Origin: an uncultured Porphyromonadaceae bacterium
GTDB lineage: Bacteria > Bacteroidota > Bacteroidia > Bacteroidales > Muribaculaceae
Direction: 5' to 3'
Assembly (NCBI GenBank): GCA_947643165.1
Contig: CANRVB010000012.1
Location: forward strand, 1-64,000
Length of the DNA stretch: 64,000 nt
The position numbers and the translations under genes are program-made. Under the pieces are notes generated by a model, which worked only from the letters and a program-made list of their open reading frames with translations, was not told where the DNA came from and made no database searches. Positions 9,261-18,827 of the stretch are shown here, piece after piece. Numbering within the stretch: the first letter of the stretch is position 1; every line of letters begins with the position of its first letter.

Positions 9261-10472
9261 ATGCTCTCACTGCGAATAGCTCTGCGCTACCTCTTCAGCC
9301 GCAAAAGCCATAACTCTGTCAACATCATAAGCATCATATCGATAGCCGGTGTGGCCGTGGCCACTATGGCTATCGTTTGTGTTCTGTCCGTATTCAACGG
9401 ATTCTCAGGTCTTGCCGCCGGACGGCTCTCGGCTATCAGCCCCGACATCCGGATCCTCCCGGCCAAGGGCAAGGTTATGACCGGTGCCGACTCCCTGGCC
9501 TCGCGGCTTGATACGCTCGGTTGCGTCAGCCTTGCAGTCCCCACCCTTTCAGAGCAGGCGCTCGCTATATTCCGCAACGCCCAGCTCCCCGTCAGAGTCA
9601 CCGGAGTGACCGACGGCTACAGCAAAGTCGTCAGCATCGACTCCGCCGTGATCGACGGCAGCTTCATGCTCCACGAGCCATACGGATACCCCACAGCGGC
9701 TGTCAGCATCGGCGCCGCAATGTCGCTGGCCACTCGCCCCAACGCCTACGAGCCACTCGCGCTCTATGCGCCAAAGCGCGTCGGCCGCATCAACCCTGCC
9801 GCTCCTATGAGCGCGTTTTCAGCCGACAGCGTGCTCGTGAGCGCCGTCTGGCAGACCGAAGAGGCCGATATCGATGCCGCCTCCATCATTGTACCGATGG
9901 AAATAGCCCGCAATCTGTTCGACTACACCGGCTCCGAAGCCTCGTCTATCGAAGTGGCCCTGACTCCCGGAGCCGACCCTGTCGCAGCTAAAAAACAGAT
10001 AGCCGCCCTGGCGCCCGACACCATCGTGCTGACCCGCCCCGAACAGTACGATTCATCCTTCAAGATGATATCCGTCGAAAAATGGATCACATTCCTCATG
10101 CTGGCATTCATTCTGCTCATAGCGGCATTCAATGTCGTCAGCACACTGTCGATGATGATAATCGAGAAACGCAACGATATGCGGACCCTCATGAAACTCG
10201 GAGCCCGCCGCTCCATGATCGGCAGAATTTTCTTATGGGAGGGGTGGCTCATCAGCGTCACCGGCGGTGCGGCCGGAATTATCATAGGCCTCGCGCTTTG
10301 CGCCGCACAGCAGTACGGCGGATTCATCAAACTCAACGGCGACCCCACTCAGCTCACCATATCATCATATCCCGTCGTCGTCCAGGCTTCCGACATCCTG
10401 GTCGTGGCAGCCCTTGTCATGGCAGTGGGACTGATTGTGGGAAGCATAGCCTCCGCCCTTTCCCGACGATAG
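9261..10472 (+). CDS. ABC transporter permease, FtsX/LolC-E type
   Basis: 'ALRYLFSRKSHNSVNIISIISIAGVAVATMAIVCVLSVFNGF', FtsX-like C-terminal TMs. Confidence 0.9.
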   Translation: MLSLRIALRYLFSRKSHNSVNIISIISIAGVAVATMAIVCVLSVFNGFSGLAAGRLSAISPDIRILPAKGKVMTGADSLASRLDTLGCVSLAVPTLSEQALAIFRNAQLPVRVTGVTDGYSKVVSIDSAVIDGSFMLHEPYGYPTAAVSIGAAMSLATRPNAYEPLALYAPKRVGRINPAAPMSAFSADSVLVSAVWQTEEADIDAASIIVPMEIARNLFDYTGSEASSIEVALTPGADPVAAKKQIAALAPDTIVLTRPEQYDSSFKMISVEKWITFLMLAFILLIAAFNVVSTLSMMIIEKRNDMRTLMKLGARRSMIGRIFLWEGWLISVTGGAAGIIIGLALCAAQQYGGFIKLNGDPTQLTISSYPVVVQASDILVVAALVMAVGLIVGSIASALSRR

Positions 10473-10485
10473 GCCGGCCGCTGTC

Positions 10486-11304
10486 TCAGCGTCTGCCGTT
10501 GCACAGCACCCAGAATGCCACAGCCGATGCCGCCGCTACATTGAGCGAGTCAACGCCATGGGCCATCGGTATCTTGGCCGTATAGTCGGCCGATTTTATC
10601 ACATCGGTAGCCAGTCCGTCGCCCTCGGTGCCAAGAATCAGTGCAAGCCTGTCCTCCTCGATCAGACGGTTGTCATCTATGGCTACCGAATCGTCAGTGA
10701 GCGCGAGTGCCACACTTTTGAAACCAAGCCTGCGGGCAGCCTCGGTCGCGCTTTCACCCTTTGGCAGACGGGCCCACGGCACAAGAAACACCGACCCCAT
10801 CGACACTCTCACGGCTCTCCGGTTCAGCGGATCGCAGGTAGTCGATGTGAGCAGCACACCATCCACCCCGAGCGCTGCCGCGCTCCTGAATATCGCTCCG
10901 ATGTTGGTGGTATCCGTCACATCGTCGATTATCACAATCCGTCGCGCCCCTGCGCAGATAGAGACAGGATCATCAGGCGCCGGACGATCCATGGCACACA
11001 GTACACCACGCGTCAGCGTATACCCCGTCAGCGACGCAAGCACCTCACGCGCCCCCGTATAGACCGGCATATCCTCCGGGCAACGGGCCAGTATTCCGGC
11101 TGCATCGCCCTCTATATGCCTCATCTCGGTCATCATTGCACGGGGATGCATACCGGCATTAAGAGCCACATCTATCACTTTGGGACTCTCCGCTATGAAA
11201 AGTCCATGCTCCGAATCGGCCGAACTGCGCAGCTGACGGTCGGTTAGCGACGCAAACAGCCGGGCTTCGTCGCAGGCGGGATCTGTTATATGCTTCAGTT
11301 TCAT
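10486..11304 (-). CDS. TrmH/SpoU-family RNA methyltransferase
   Basis: 'IIDDVTDTTNIGAIFRSAAALGVDGVLLT', 'LALILGTEGDGL', 'IPMAHGVDSLNVAAASAVAFW'. Start set to MKLKHITDP. Confidence 0.92.
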   Translation of the reverse strand: MKLKHITDPACDEARLFASLTDRQLRSSADSEHGLFIAESPKVIDVALNAGMHPRAMMTEMRHIEGDAAGILARCPEDMPVYTGAREVLASLTGYTLTRGVLCAMDRPAPDDPVSICAGARRIVIIDDVTDTTNIGAIFRSAAALGVDGVLLTSTTCDPLNRRAVRVSMGSVFLVPWARLPKGESATEAARRLGFKSVALALTDDSVAIDDNRLIEEDRLALILGTEGDGLATDVIKSADYTAKIPMAHGVDSLNVAAASAVAFWVLCNGRR

Positions 11305-11471
11305 TGGCAGGTAGCTCGCAGCGGTCTGTTCTGAACCGCTACTCTTCACAAAAATAGCTAATCTTTCCCGAAAATCACAACTCTGTTTGGTTTGTCGTTG
11401 CAAATTACCTAAATTTGTAACCTATCCGATCATACATCTCTCACAAGATACCAATCATTCCCTATCATACC

Positions 11472-12986
11472 ATGACCAAAGGTTTCTTCAATATGCCGAT
11501 CCGGGCAGCTGTATCATCAGTCCTGCTCCTCTCATGCACCTGCGGGCTGTCGGCCCAGAGCATATCGCTTGAAAAGCAGACCCTTGCGAACCCCGACAAC
11601 GAACCCGCGCCGGTGTTCCCCGTTCCAAGCCAACGCCAGATTCTGTGGAACGAGACAGAGTTCTATGCGTTCTTCCATTATGGCATGAACACATACACCG
11701 ACCTCGAATGGGGCAACGGCGATGAAGATGAAAGCCTTTTCCAGCCTACCGAAGTGCCCGATCCACGCCAATGGCTCGAGGCCGTCAAGGCCGCCGGAAT
11801 GAAAGGCGGAATAGCCGTGGTGAAGCATCACGACGGTTTCTGCCTGTGGCCTACAGCCACCACGACCCACAATATCACCAAAGCCGGAAACGAACCCGGC
11901 CGTGCGACAAATATTCCCCGCGATTTCGCCGCTGCCGCCCGCGATCTCGGCCTGAAGTACGGTTTCTACGTATCGCCCTGGGACAGAAACAGCGCATATT
12001 ACGGCGACGGTACCAACCGCTATGTCAACGATGTCTTCCTGAAACAATGTCAGGAACTGGCCGAATACGGTTCCGACCAGTTCGAAATGTGGTTTGACGG
12101 AGCGAACGGAGGTTCAGGATACTACGGAGGCGCAAACGAGCCCCGCGTGGTAGACCACGACACTTACTACAACATACCCAACCTGCGCGACAAGATCCAC
12201 GGCATAGCTCCCGACTGCGTCATGTGGGGCGTCGGCGATGAGGCCCGGTGGATAGGCAACGAAGCCGGATGGGCCGGCGAAACATGCTGGAGCTACGGAT
12301 CAGGCACAAGCGGCGATGAAAACGCCTGGAAATGGAAAGCCGGCGAGAGCGATGCAAAGGCCACACTCTCAGGTTGGTTCTGGCACAGAGACGACGATAT
12401 GCGCTCGCTTGACCAACTCTGGAAATTCTATCTCGAGACGGTAGGCCGCAACGCCACGCTGATACTCAACATCCCGCCCAACCGCACCGGCAAGCTCCCC
12501 GAGACATACGTCACCCGACTGCGCGAGTTCGGCGAACGCCTCAACCAACGGCTCGGGACCGACCTCGCTCCCGCGGCCCGCATTTCCGCTTCAGCCACCC
12601 GCAAAGCCGGTCTCAACCGCAACTACGAGGCTTCAAACATGACCGACGGCGACAAGGACAGCTATTGGGCTACCGACGACGGCGACAAGGACGCCTCGAT
12701 AATCCTTGAGTGGGACGATCCGGTCAACCTGCACTACATCGCCCTCCAGGAATATATACGCAAAGGACAGCGCGTCAAGGACTTCACCGTCGAGACATCT
12801 GAAAATGGCATAGACTGGACACCACGTGCCACAAACGTACAGACTACCACCGTGGGCTACAAACGTATCATCCCCCTCAACGGATCGACCGAGGAATACG
12901 GCCCCGGATACAATGTCAAGGCCGTCCGCATCACCATCAACGATGCCAAAGATTCACCACTTATCCACACCGTATCGGCTTATTGA
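11472..12986 (+). CDS. secreted GH29 alpha-L-fucosidase with C-terminal F5/8-type C (discoidin) domain
   Basis: Signal peptide; 'YAFFHYGMNTYTDLEWG', 'VVKHHDGFCLWPT', nucleophile region 'QFEMWFDGANG'; discoidin-like C-terminus. Confidence 0.9.
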   Translation: MTKGFFNMPIRAAVSSVLLLSCTCGLSAQSISLEKQTLANPDNEPAPVFPVPSQRQILWNETEFYAFFHYGMNTYTDLEWGNGDEDESLFQPTEVPDPRQWLEAVKAAGMKGGIAVVKHHDGFCLWPTATTTHNITKAGNEPGRATNIPRDFAAAARDLGLKYGFYVSPWDRNSAYYGDGTNRYVNDVFLKQCQELAEYGSDQFEMWFDGANGGSGYYGGANEPRVVDHDTYYNIPNLRDKIHGIAPDCVMWGVGDEARWIGNEAGWAGETCWSYGSGTSGDENAWKWKAGESDAKATLSGWFWHRDDDMRSLDQLWKFYLETVGRNATLILNIPPNRTGKLPETYVTRLREFGERLNQRLGTDLAPAARISASATRKAGLNRNYEASNMTDGDKDSYWATDDGDKDASIILEWDDPVNLHYIALQEYIRKGQRVKDFTVETSENGIDWTPRATNVQTTTVGYKRIIPLNGSTEEYGPGYNVKAVRITINDAKDSPLIHTVSAY

Positions 12987-13014
12987 CCGTTAACCGCCAA
13001 ATTTTGAACAAGTC

Positions 13015-14460
13015 ATGAAACATCATCTGCATATACCCCTGTTAGCCGCTGCAATGATCGGCACCATACCCTGTGGCCTAGCACGCACTATCGACTTCGA
13101 GACAACCGGCGGATTCAAAGCCCTCGGAGTTTATGACTGCTGGGAGGAATCACCGTTCCGCGACGGACGCCTCAACCCCAATGTCAGGATTGTCGACAAC
13201 CCCGACACATCGGTTGACCCACGTACCGGAAAAGCCGCTAACCCATCGGCAAAGGTTCTCGGGGCGCAACGCTCACGCTTCGGCTCTAACACATTCGGCG
13301 TGCGCGTCGACCTGGAGCAACCCTTCGAGCTTACACCCGGCACCAAATATGTGCATGTGCTTGTCAATCGACCGGTATCCGGACGCGTCATGCTCGTAGG
13401 CCTCGGCCATTTCCGCGACTTCGCCGACCAAGGCCAGTTTGTAGAGCAATTCTGGCAGCTGAGTTCAATGGAGATACCTGCCGGACAATGGTGCGATGCC
13501 GTATTTCCCGTCAAGGGATCAGGCGACATAGATATCAACGCCCTTGTCCTTGTGCCCGACTGCGAGTCGCCACACAGACTCACTGACGACTTCCTGTTCT
13601 ACATCGACGACATCGAGATCAGCGACTCGGCGGTGCCGCGCACCATCGCCGATGACTACCCCATGTGGGCTGGCGACAAAGCCACCACCACTGTCAGCCG
13701 TGCCGACAGGATAACCGATGCCGTAGGCATAAAGACCCAAGATGGAACATCTCAGATGATGCACGTAAGCCAGGAGCGCGACAAACTCGTCTACCACCTC
13801 ATTGCCGGCAAGCGCCTCAAGGCAACCCCCGGACAGACCCTGCAGCCAGTGATACGCTTCCACGGACCGGCTCTCAAAGGCTACGTATATCTTGACAAAG
13901 GCAACGACGGCTCCTTCGATCCTTCCGACATGCTCGTCACTGCCGATCTTGCCGGCGATGCCGACCACTTCTGCACACTCCCCGCTTTCACCATCCCCGC
14001 CGATATGAAACCCGGCGTCTACCGCATGCGCTTCAAAGTCGACAGCAACACCGAAGATCCCGGCGGAAGTGCATCCTCCAACGACAATATCGCCGCAAAA
14101 GCCGGATCGATCACCGACGTGATGATCAATATTCATGATAATCTTGTCACCGTCAACGATCATCAGCTCAACGGTGAGGTGCTCGCCGCCGACGGCAGCA
14201 AGCTCAACGCGCTCAAGGTTCCCGCCGAAAAAGACTTTACCGTAAAAATGAATCCCGAGGCTGGATTTGTCCACAAGGGCATGACCATAACCTCAGGATA
14301 TCTTGACCGGCCGGCCGAAATACACGGCAATCCTCAGTTCATCACAATCGAGATCCCGGCCTTCGACGGAGACACATTCACCATTCCCGCCGAATACATG
14401 GACGCCAACATCCTTATCAACGGAAATATGGTGGAACAGAAGAAAACCGTCCGGAAATAA
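13015..14460 (+). CDS. secreted protein with probable carbohydrate-binding N-terminus and GEVED-like domain
   Basis: Signal peptide; 'GYVYLDKGNDGSFDPSDMLVT...FTIPADMKPGVYRMRFKVD' resembles GEVED-type domains. Confidence 0.55.
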   Translation: MKHHLHIPLLAAAMIGTIPCGLARTIDFETTGGFKALGVYDCWEESPFRDGRLNPNVRIVDNPDTSVDPRTGKAANPSAKVLGAQRSRFGSNTFGVRVDLEQPFELTPGTKYVHVLVNRPVSGRVMLVGLGHFRDFADQGQFVEQFWQLSSMEIPAGQWCDAVFPVKGSGDIDINALVLVPDCESPHRLTDDFLFYIDDIEISDSAVPRTIADDYPMWAGDKATTTVSRADRITDAVGIKTQDGTSQMMHVSQERDKLVYHLIAGKRLKATPGQTLQPVIRFHGPALKGYVYLDKGNDGSFDPSDMLVTADLAGDADHFCTLPAFTIPADMKPGVYRMRFKVDSNTEDPGGSASSNDNIAAKAGSITDVMINIHDNLVTVNDHQLNGEVLAADGSKLNALKVPAEKDFTVKMNPEAGFVHKGMTITSGYLDRPAEIHGNPQFITIEIPAFDGDTFTIPAEYMDANILINGNMVEQKKTVRK

Positions 14461-14461
14461 T

Positions 14462-14734
14462 TCAGAACAGCGGGAATGTCGACGGGCTGTAGACAAACTT
14501 CTGCTCGAACTGGTCCTGCGGCATCGCTATCATCAGGATTCCCTGGATGAACCACAGCACCGACGCCGAACCACACGACACAAGACTTATCAGTATGGCC
14601 AGAAGGCCTGCTGATGTCTTGCCGCAGTAAAAATACTGTATTCCGACGCAGCCGAGCAATATGGCCAACAGACCGGCCACGCCTCGCGATTTTCCACTCG
14701 GGCCCACGTTGAAAGCATTCATTTCTTCCGACAT
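14462..14734 (-). CDS. TM2 domain-containing membrane protein
   Basis: 'KSRGVAGLLAILLGCVGIQYFYCGKTSAGLLAILISL' TM2 pattern; start MSEEMNAF; upstream -7 TATATTTG (minus, 14757-14764). Confidence 0.85.
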   Translation of the reverse strand: MSEEMNAFNVGPSGKSRGVAGLLAILLGCVGIQYFYCGKTSAGLLAILISLVSCGSASVLWFIQGILMIAMPQDQFEQKFVYSPSTFPLF

Positions 14735-14848
14735 AATGATATTTATTTGATTTGTGCAAATATAATCATTTTTCATACCCCTGCAAAATATCACATCTTG
14801 CTTTCCATGCTACTTATTCGTACCTTTGCAGGCCCCGACAGATAGACA

Positions 14849-17233
14849 ATGAACCCGTTGAGTAATCTTAAAGCCCGCATACTGCCCGTCATTTTCGCCG
14901 TCGCCGCCATCGTCATGGCAGGATGCAGCGCGACCCGGCATGTTGCAGACAACCAGTACCTACTCGATAAAGTATCTATTCAGCTGACTGACAGGCCACA
15001 AGGTGTAAGTGCCATGGATCTCGAAGCATACCTGCGTCAGCAACCCAATCATAAAGTGCTCGGTTTCTGGAAGTTACAGCTCGGTTTTTACAATATGTCG
15101 GGCCATGATACCACAAAATGGTACAACCGGTGGGTACAGAAACTCGGTCAGCCGCCGGTCATCTATTCTCCCGAATTGACAGGCCTTTCCGAACGCCAAC
15201 TGCGTCAGGCTCTGGTAAATATGGGCTATATGGATGCCACTGTGACCACAGATACAGTCATCGATCCCGCCCGTAAACGCGCCAGCGTGACATACTCCGT
15301 CACCGCCGGCACCCCACACCGCGTCCGCTCCCTCACCTACAACATAACTGACTCAGCCATAGCGCGTTTGATCATGGCCGACTCCGCCCGTTTCACACTG
15401 AGACCCGGCAGTCTGCTCGACCGTAATCTGCTCGACGGCGAGCGCTCACTCATGTCCGAACGCCTCCGCAACCACGGCTACTACGATTTCACCAAAGAGT
15501 ATATCACCTTCATAGCCGACACCGCCAACGGCTCTACCGAAGTCGACCTCACACTGATCGTAAAACCGCCTCGTGTCCAGGCTGTTAACCAGGTGATGAA
15601 AGCTGACACCGCAGCAACCCATTCGCGCTACCGAATTGGCAAGGTACTCATGGTAACCGACTACTCACCAGGCTCGACACGATCGATCGAGCCACACGAC
15701 ACCGTAGACTACCGTGGTATTGACATTGTATACGGACACGATCATTACATCAAGCCCTCAGCACTTTACGAACAGTGCTTCCTGACACCCGGCGAAATTT
15801 ACCGGGCTGCCAATGTTGACCGCACCTACGAATCGCTGTCGCGCCTCGGAATACTCCGCAGCATAAACATTGATCTGCGCCCGCAGCAGTCCGACCCATC
15901 GCCGGTGAGCGCCGACAAGAACCGCGACAAGACTGTCGACGCCTATATCCTCCTCACCCGCAACAAGAAACAGGGCCTGACATTTGAGGTGGAAGGCACC
16001 AACAGCGAAGGTGACCTTGGCTTCGGTCTGGGAATGACCTACCGCTACCGCAACCTCGGCCATGCCTCCAATCTCCTCACTGCCAAGCTGAGAATGAACT
16101 ATGAGAGCCTGTCGGGCAATCTGTCGGGTCTCATCAACAAGCGCTATACGGAGTGGGCTTCGGAAGTCGGCATAACTTTCCCCAAGTTCATGTTCCCATT
16201 CCTGAGCAGCGACTACCGGCGGCGCGTCAAGGCATCCACCGAACTGGCGGTATCGTTCAACTATCAGGAACGCCCTGAATATACCCGCATCATAGCCGGT
16301 GCCGCGTGGAAGTATAACTGGACAAGCCTTGGCGGACGCGAACGGCGCACATTCGACCTTGTCGATATCAACTACGTACGCCTGCCTGAAAGCACCATCG
16401 ACTTCATCAACCAGATAGCCCCGAGCAATCCACTGCTGCGCTACAGCTATGAGGATCACTTTATCATGCGTCTGGGCTACACATATTACCGCACCAACCG
16501 GCGTATTGCCTCCGGAGCCATAAAGCTACCTGTACGTCAGCCAGTTGTCTATAGCATCCGCGCATCAGCCGAGACTGCCGGCAATCTTCTGCGAGCCCTG
16601 TCGGCCATTACAGGCCAGCATCGCAGCGACAGCGTATACAAAGTATTCGGCATACAGTATTCACAATATGCAAAAGCCGAGGTCGACTATACCCTCACCC
16701 GCAACTTCATAGGCAGCCGACATTCGCTGGCGTTTCACGTTGGGGCAGGATTGGGTGTGCCCTATGGTAACTCCCGCATGATTCCCTTCGAGAAGCGCTT
16801 CTATGCAGGCGGAGCCAACGGTGTCCGCGGTTGGAGTGTCCGCACCCTCGGTCCGGGAGCTTATCACAGCCGCAACAATGTGACCGATTTCATAAACCAA
16901 TGCGGCGATATCCGGCTTGACCTCAGTCTGGAATACCGCGCCAAGCTGTTCTGGGTATTCGAGGGAGCCTTGTTTGTTGATGCCGGAAATATATGGACCA
17001 TACACAACTATCCCAACCAACCGGGCGGTATGTTCCATTTCGACAGCTTCATCAAGCAGATGGCTCTTGCGTATGGCGCAGGCATCCGGCTTGATTTTGA
17101 TTATTTCCTTCTCCGCTTCGATCTTGGCCTCAAAGCCCACAACCCCGCGATGGGCGAGGAGCCGTGGCCACTTATCCACCCCAAATGGGGTCGGGATGCC
17201 ACATTCCATTTTGCCGTCGGCTACCCATTCTGA
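14849..17233 (+). CDS. tamL: BamA/TamA-family outer membrane lipoprotein TamL
   Basis: Lipobox 'VMAGCSATRHV', 'NQYLLDKVSI', POTRA-like region, C-terminal Omp85 barrel ('FYAGGANGVRGWSVRTLGPGAY'), terminal aromatic. Confidence 0.88.
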   Translation: MNPLSNLKARILPVIFAVAAIVMAGCSATRHVADNQYLLDKVSIQLTDRPQGVSAMDLEAYLRQQPNHKVLGFWKLQLGFYNMSGHDTTKWYNRWVQKLGQPPVIYSPELTGLSERQLRQALVNMGYMDATVTTDTVIDPARKRASVTYSVTAGTPHRVRSLTYNITDSAIARLIMADSARFTLRPGSLLDRNLLDGERSLMSERLRNHGYYDFTKEYITFIADTANGSTEVDLTLIVKPPRVQAVNQVMKADTAATHSRYRIGKVLMVTDYSPGSTRSIEPHDTVDYRGIDIVYGHDHYIKPSALYEQCFLTPGEIYRAANVDRTYESLSRLGILRSINIDLRPQQSDPSPVSADKNRDKTVDAYILLTRNKKQGLTFEVEGTNSEGDLGFGLGMTYRYRNLGHASNLLTAKLRMNYESLSGNLSGLINKRYTEWASEVGITFPKFMFPFLSSDYRRRVKASTELAVSFNYQERPEYTRIIAGAAWKYNWTSLGGRERRTFDLVDINYVRLPESTIDFINQIAPSNPLLRYSYEDHFIMRLGYTYYRTNRRIASGAIKLPVRQPVVYSIRASAETAGNLLRALSAITGQHRSDSVYKVFGIQYSQYAKAEVDYTLTRNFIGSRHSLAFHVGAGLGVPYGNSRMIPFEKRFYAGGANGVRGWSVRTLGPGAYHSRNNVTDFINQCGDIRLDLSLEYRAKLFWVFEGALFVDAGNIWTIHNYPNQPGGMFHFDSFIKQMALAYGAGIRLDFDYFLLRFDLGLKAHNPAMGEEPWPLIHPKWGRDATFHFAVGYPF

Positions 17234-17259
17234 TAGAAACACATGTCTTTATAACAAAC

Positions 17260-17297
17260 GAGTAGCGCACCTGTGCATGGTACGCTACTCAGTTGTT
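17260..17297. terminator. probable bidirectional terminator between tamL (+) and GH29 (-)
   Basis: GAGTAGCGcACC-tgtgcat-GGTaCGCTACTC, between convergent genes. Confidence 0.6.
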
Positions 17298-17330
17298 TCA
17301 ATCTCCCTGGCAGAGGGAAATGTCAGATTT

Positions 17331-18719
17331 TCAGATACATTCCACTTTCAGCACGTAGACCGGGGATGCATTCTTATCCGAACGACGGATATTATTGATA
17401 GACAATCCGTTATCACCAAGATCCCAGTCTACTTTCTTGCCTGTGTCAAGCAGGGTGACGCGCTTGATTCTATCGGTCTTGGCCGAGAATGAACGAAGAG
17501 TGTATGACGCATCGGCAAGATGGCGGGCTATGACGTAGACAGTCTTTCCCTTGGCCGTGAAACGTATATCAGGATGGATATCCTTAGGTGTGCCATCGTA
17601 TACAGCATCGTGAAAAGGCTTGTCAGCGGTCTCATCTGCGCCGGTTTCTATCATATCCTCACCAAACACGCGCCAGGGGGTAGTGCCATAGACCGCCTCA
17701 CCGTTCTTGTCCATCCACTGACGGAAACCGTCAAGCACCGGCTCTGTCTGCTCCGGGAAACGGCCTGTCTGATCAGGTCCGATGTTGAGAAGAAGGTTTC
17801 CACCCTTACTGACAATGTCAGTAAGGTGACGGATAAGCACATCAGGAGCCTTATATACAGTGTCATAACGGTTATATCCCCAGTTCTGACCCATAGTCAG
17901 GCAAGCCTCCCAGGGTTTGTGATTGATCTCGTTGGAGAGCTTCTGCTCAATGATTGCGTAGTCGCCCTGACCATTGCCTATCCGGTTGTTTATGATACAA
18001 TTGGGCTGCAATGACAGAATCAGTTCGCGCAGTTCGCGGCTCTGTTCTTTGGTCACAAGCTCTGGAGTGTCAAACCACATCACGGCTATATCGCCGTAGT
18101 TGGTCAGTAGCTCGCGCAATTGAGGTTTCACCTTGCGTTCTATGTAGAGCGGCAGCTGCTTGCTGTCTTCATCGGGATAGTCCCACGTATTGCTGCGGCC
18201 TGCCTTCTCGGGCCAGTTGGTAGGTACATCCGGGTCCTCCCAATCACGCCCCAGGGAGTAGTACAGCCCAAGTTTTATACCCTCTTTACGGCATGCCTCA
18301 GCCAATTCCTTCAGAGGATCCTTGGCATAGGGCGTACGGTTCACTATGTTGTAGTCGCTGCATGCGGAGTTATACATGGCGAATCCATCATGATGCTTGG
18401 TGGTATAGACTATATACTTCATGCCGGCACGCTTGGCCGCACGGACCCAACTACGGGCATCGAACTTGTCAGGGTTAAAATCGTCGGCTATCGCAGCATA
18501 CTCTTTCAGCGGAATGCGCTCATAGAGCATGAAATGTTCTCCACCCTGGGTGGGATGGCCTTTCCATTCGCCCGCGGTCTGGGCATAGAGGCCCCAATGT
18601 ACGAACAGCCCGAATTTTGCATCTCTGAACCAACGCAGATTGTCGGTCTCGGCAGAAGCGACAAACCGGCCCGCTATCAGAGCCATTAACAAAACACATG
18701 CAAAAAATCTTCTCATCAT
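17331..18719 (-). CDS. secreted GH29 alpha-L-fucosidase
   Basis: 'DAKFGLFVHWGLYAQTAGEWKG', 'TKHHDGFAMYNS', 'IAVMWFDTPEL', 'NGEAVYGTTPWRVFGE'. Confidence 0.92.
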   Translation of the reverse strand: MMRRFFACVLLMALIAGRFVASAETDNLRWFRDAKFGLFVHWGLYAQTAGEWKGHPTQGGEHFMLYERIPLKEYAAIADDFNPDKFDARSWVRAAKRAGMKYIVYTTKHHDGFAMYNSACSDYNIVNRTPYAKDPLKELAEACRKEGIKLGLYYSLGRDWEDPDVPTNWPEKAGRSNTWDYPDEDSKQLPLYIERKVKPQLRELLTNYGDIAVMWFDTPELVTKEQSRELRELILSLQPNCIINNRIGNGQGDYAIIEQKLSNEINHKPWEACLTMGQNWGYNRYDTVYKAPDVLIRHLTDIVSKGGNLLLNIGPDQTGRFPEQTEPVLDGFRQWMDKNGEAVYGTTPWRVFGEDMIETGADETADKPFHDAVYDGTPKDIHPDIRFTAKGKTVYVIARHLADASYTLRSFSAKTDRIKRVTLLDTGKKVDWDLGDNGLSINNIRRSDKNASPVYVLKVECI

Positions 18720-18827
18720 TTCCTGAATGATTATTATGTTTAGTTGTTTATTAGATAATTATCTATTGTCTGCGTCCTGACCGGAATGATCCGGTCAAAA
18801 CGCAGACGATAGTGTGTATATGGCCTG

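Noticed and set aside
12960-12968. Perfect DnaA box TTATCCACA
   Set aside because: Single site inside GH29 coding sequence, no cluster; expected by chance and codon content.
13519-14274. 251-aa minus ORF antisense to the GEVED-like protein gene
   Set aside because: Shadow ORF typical of high-GC third-position bias; no motif.
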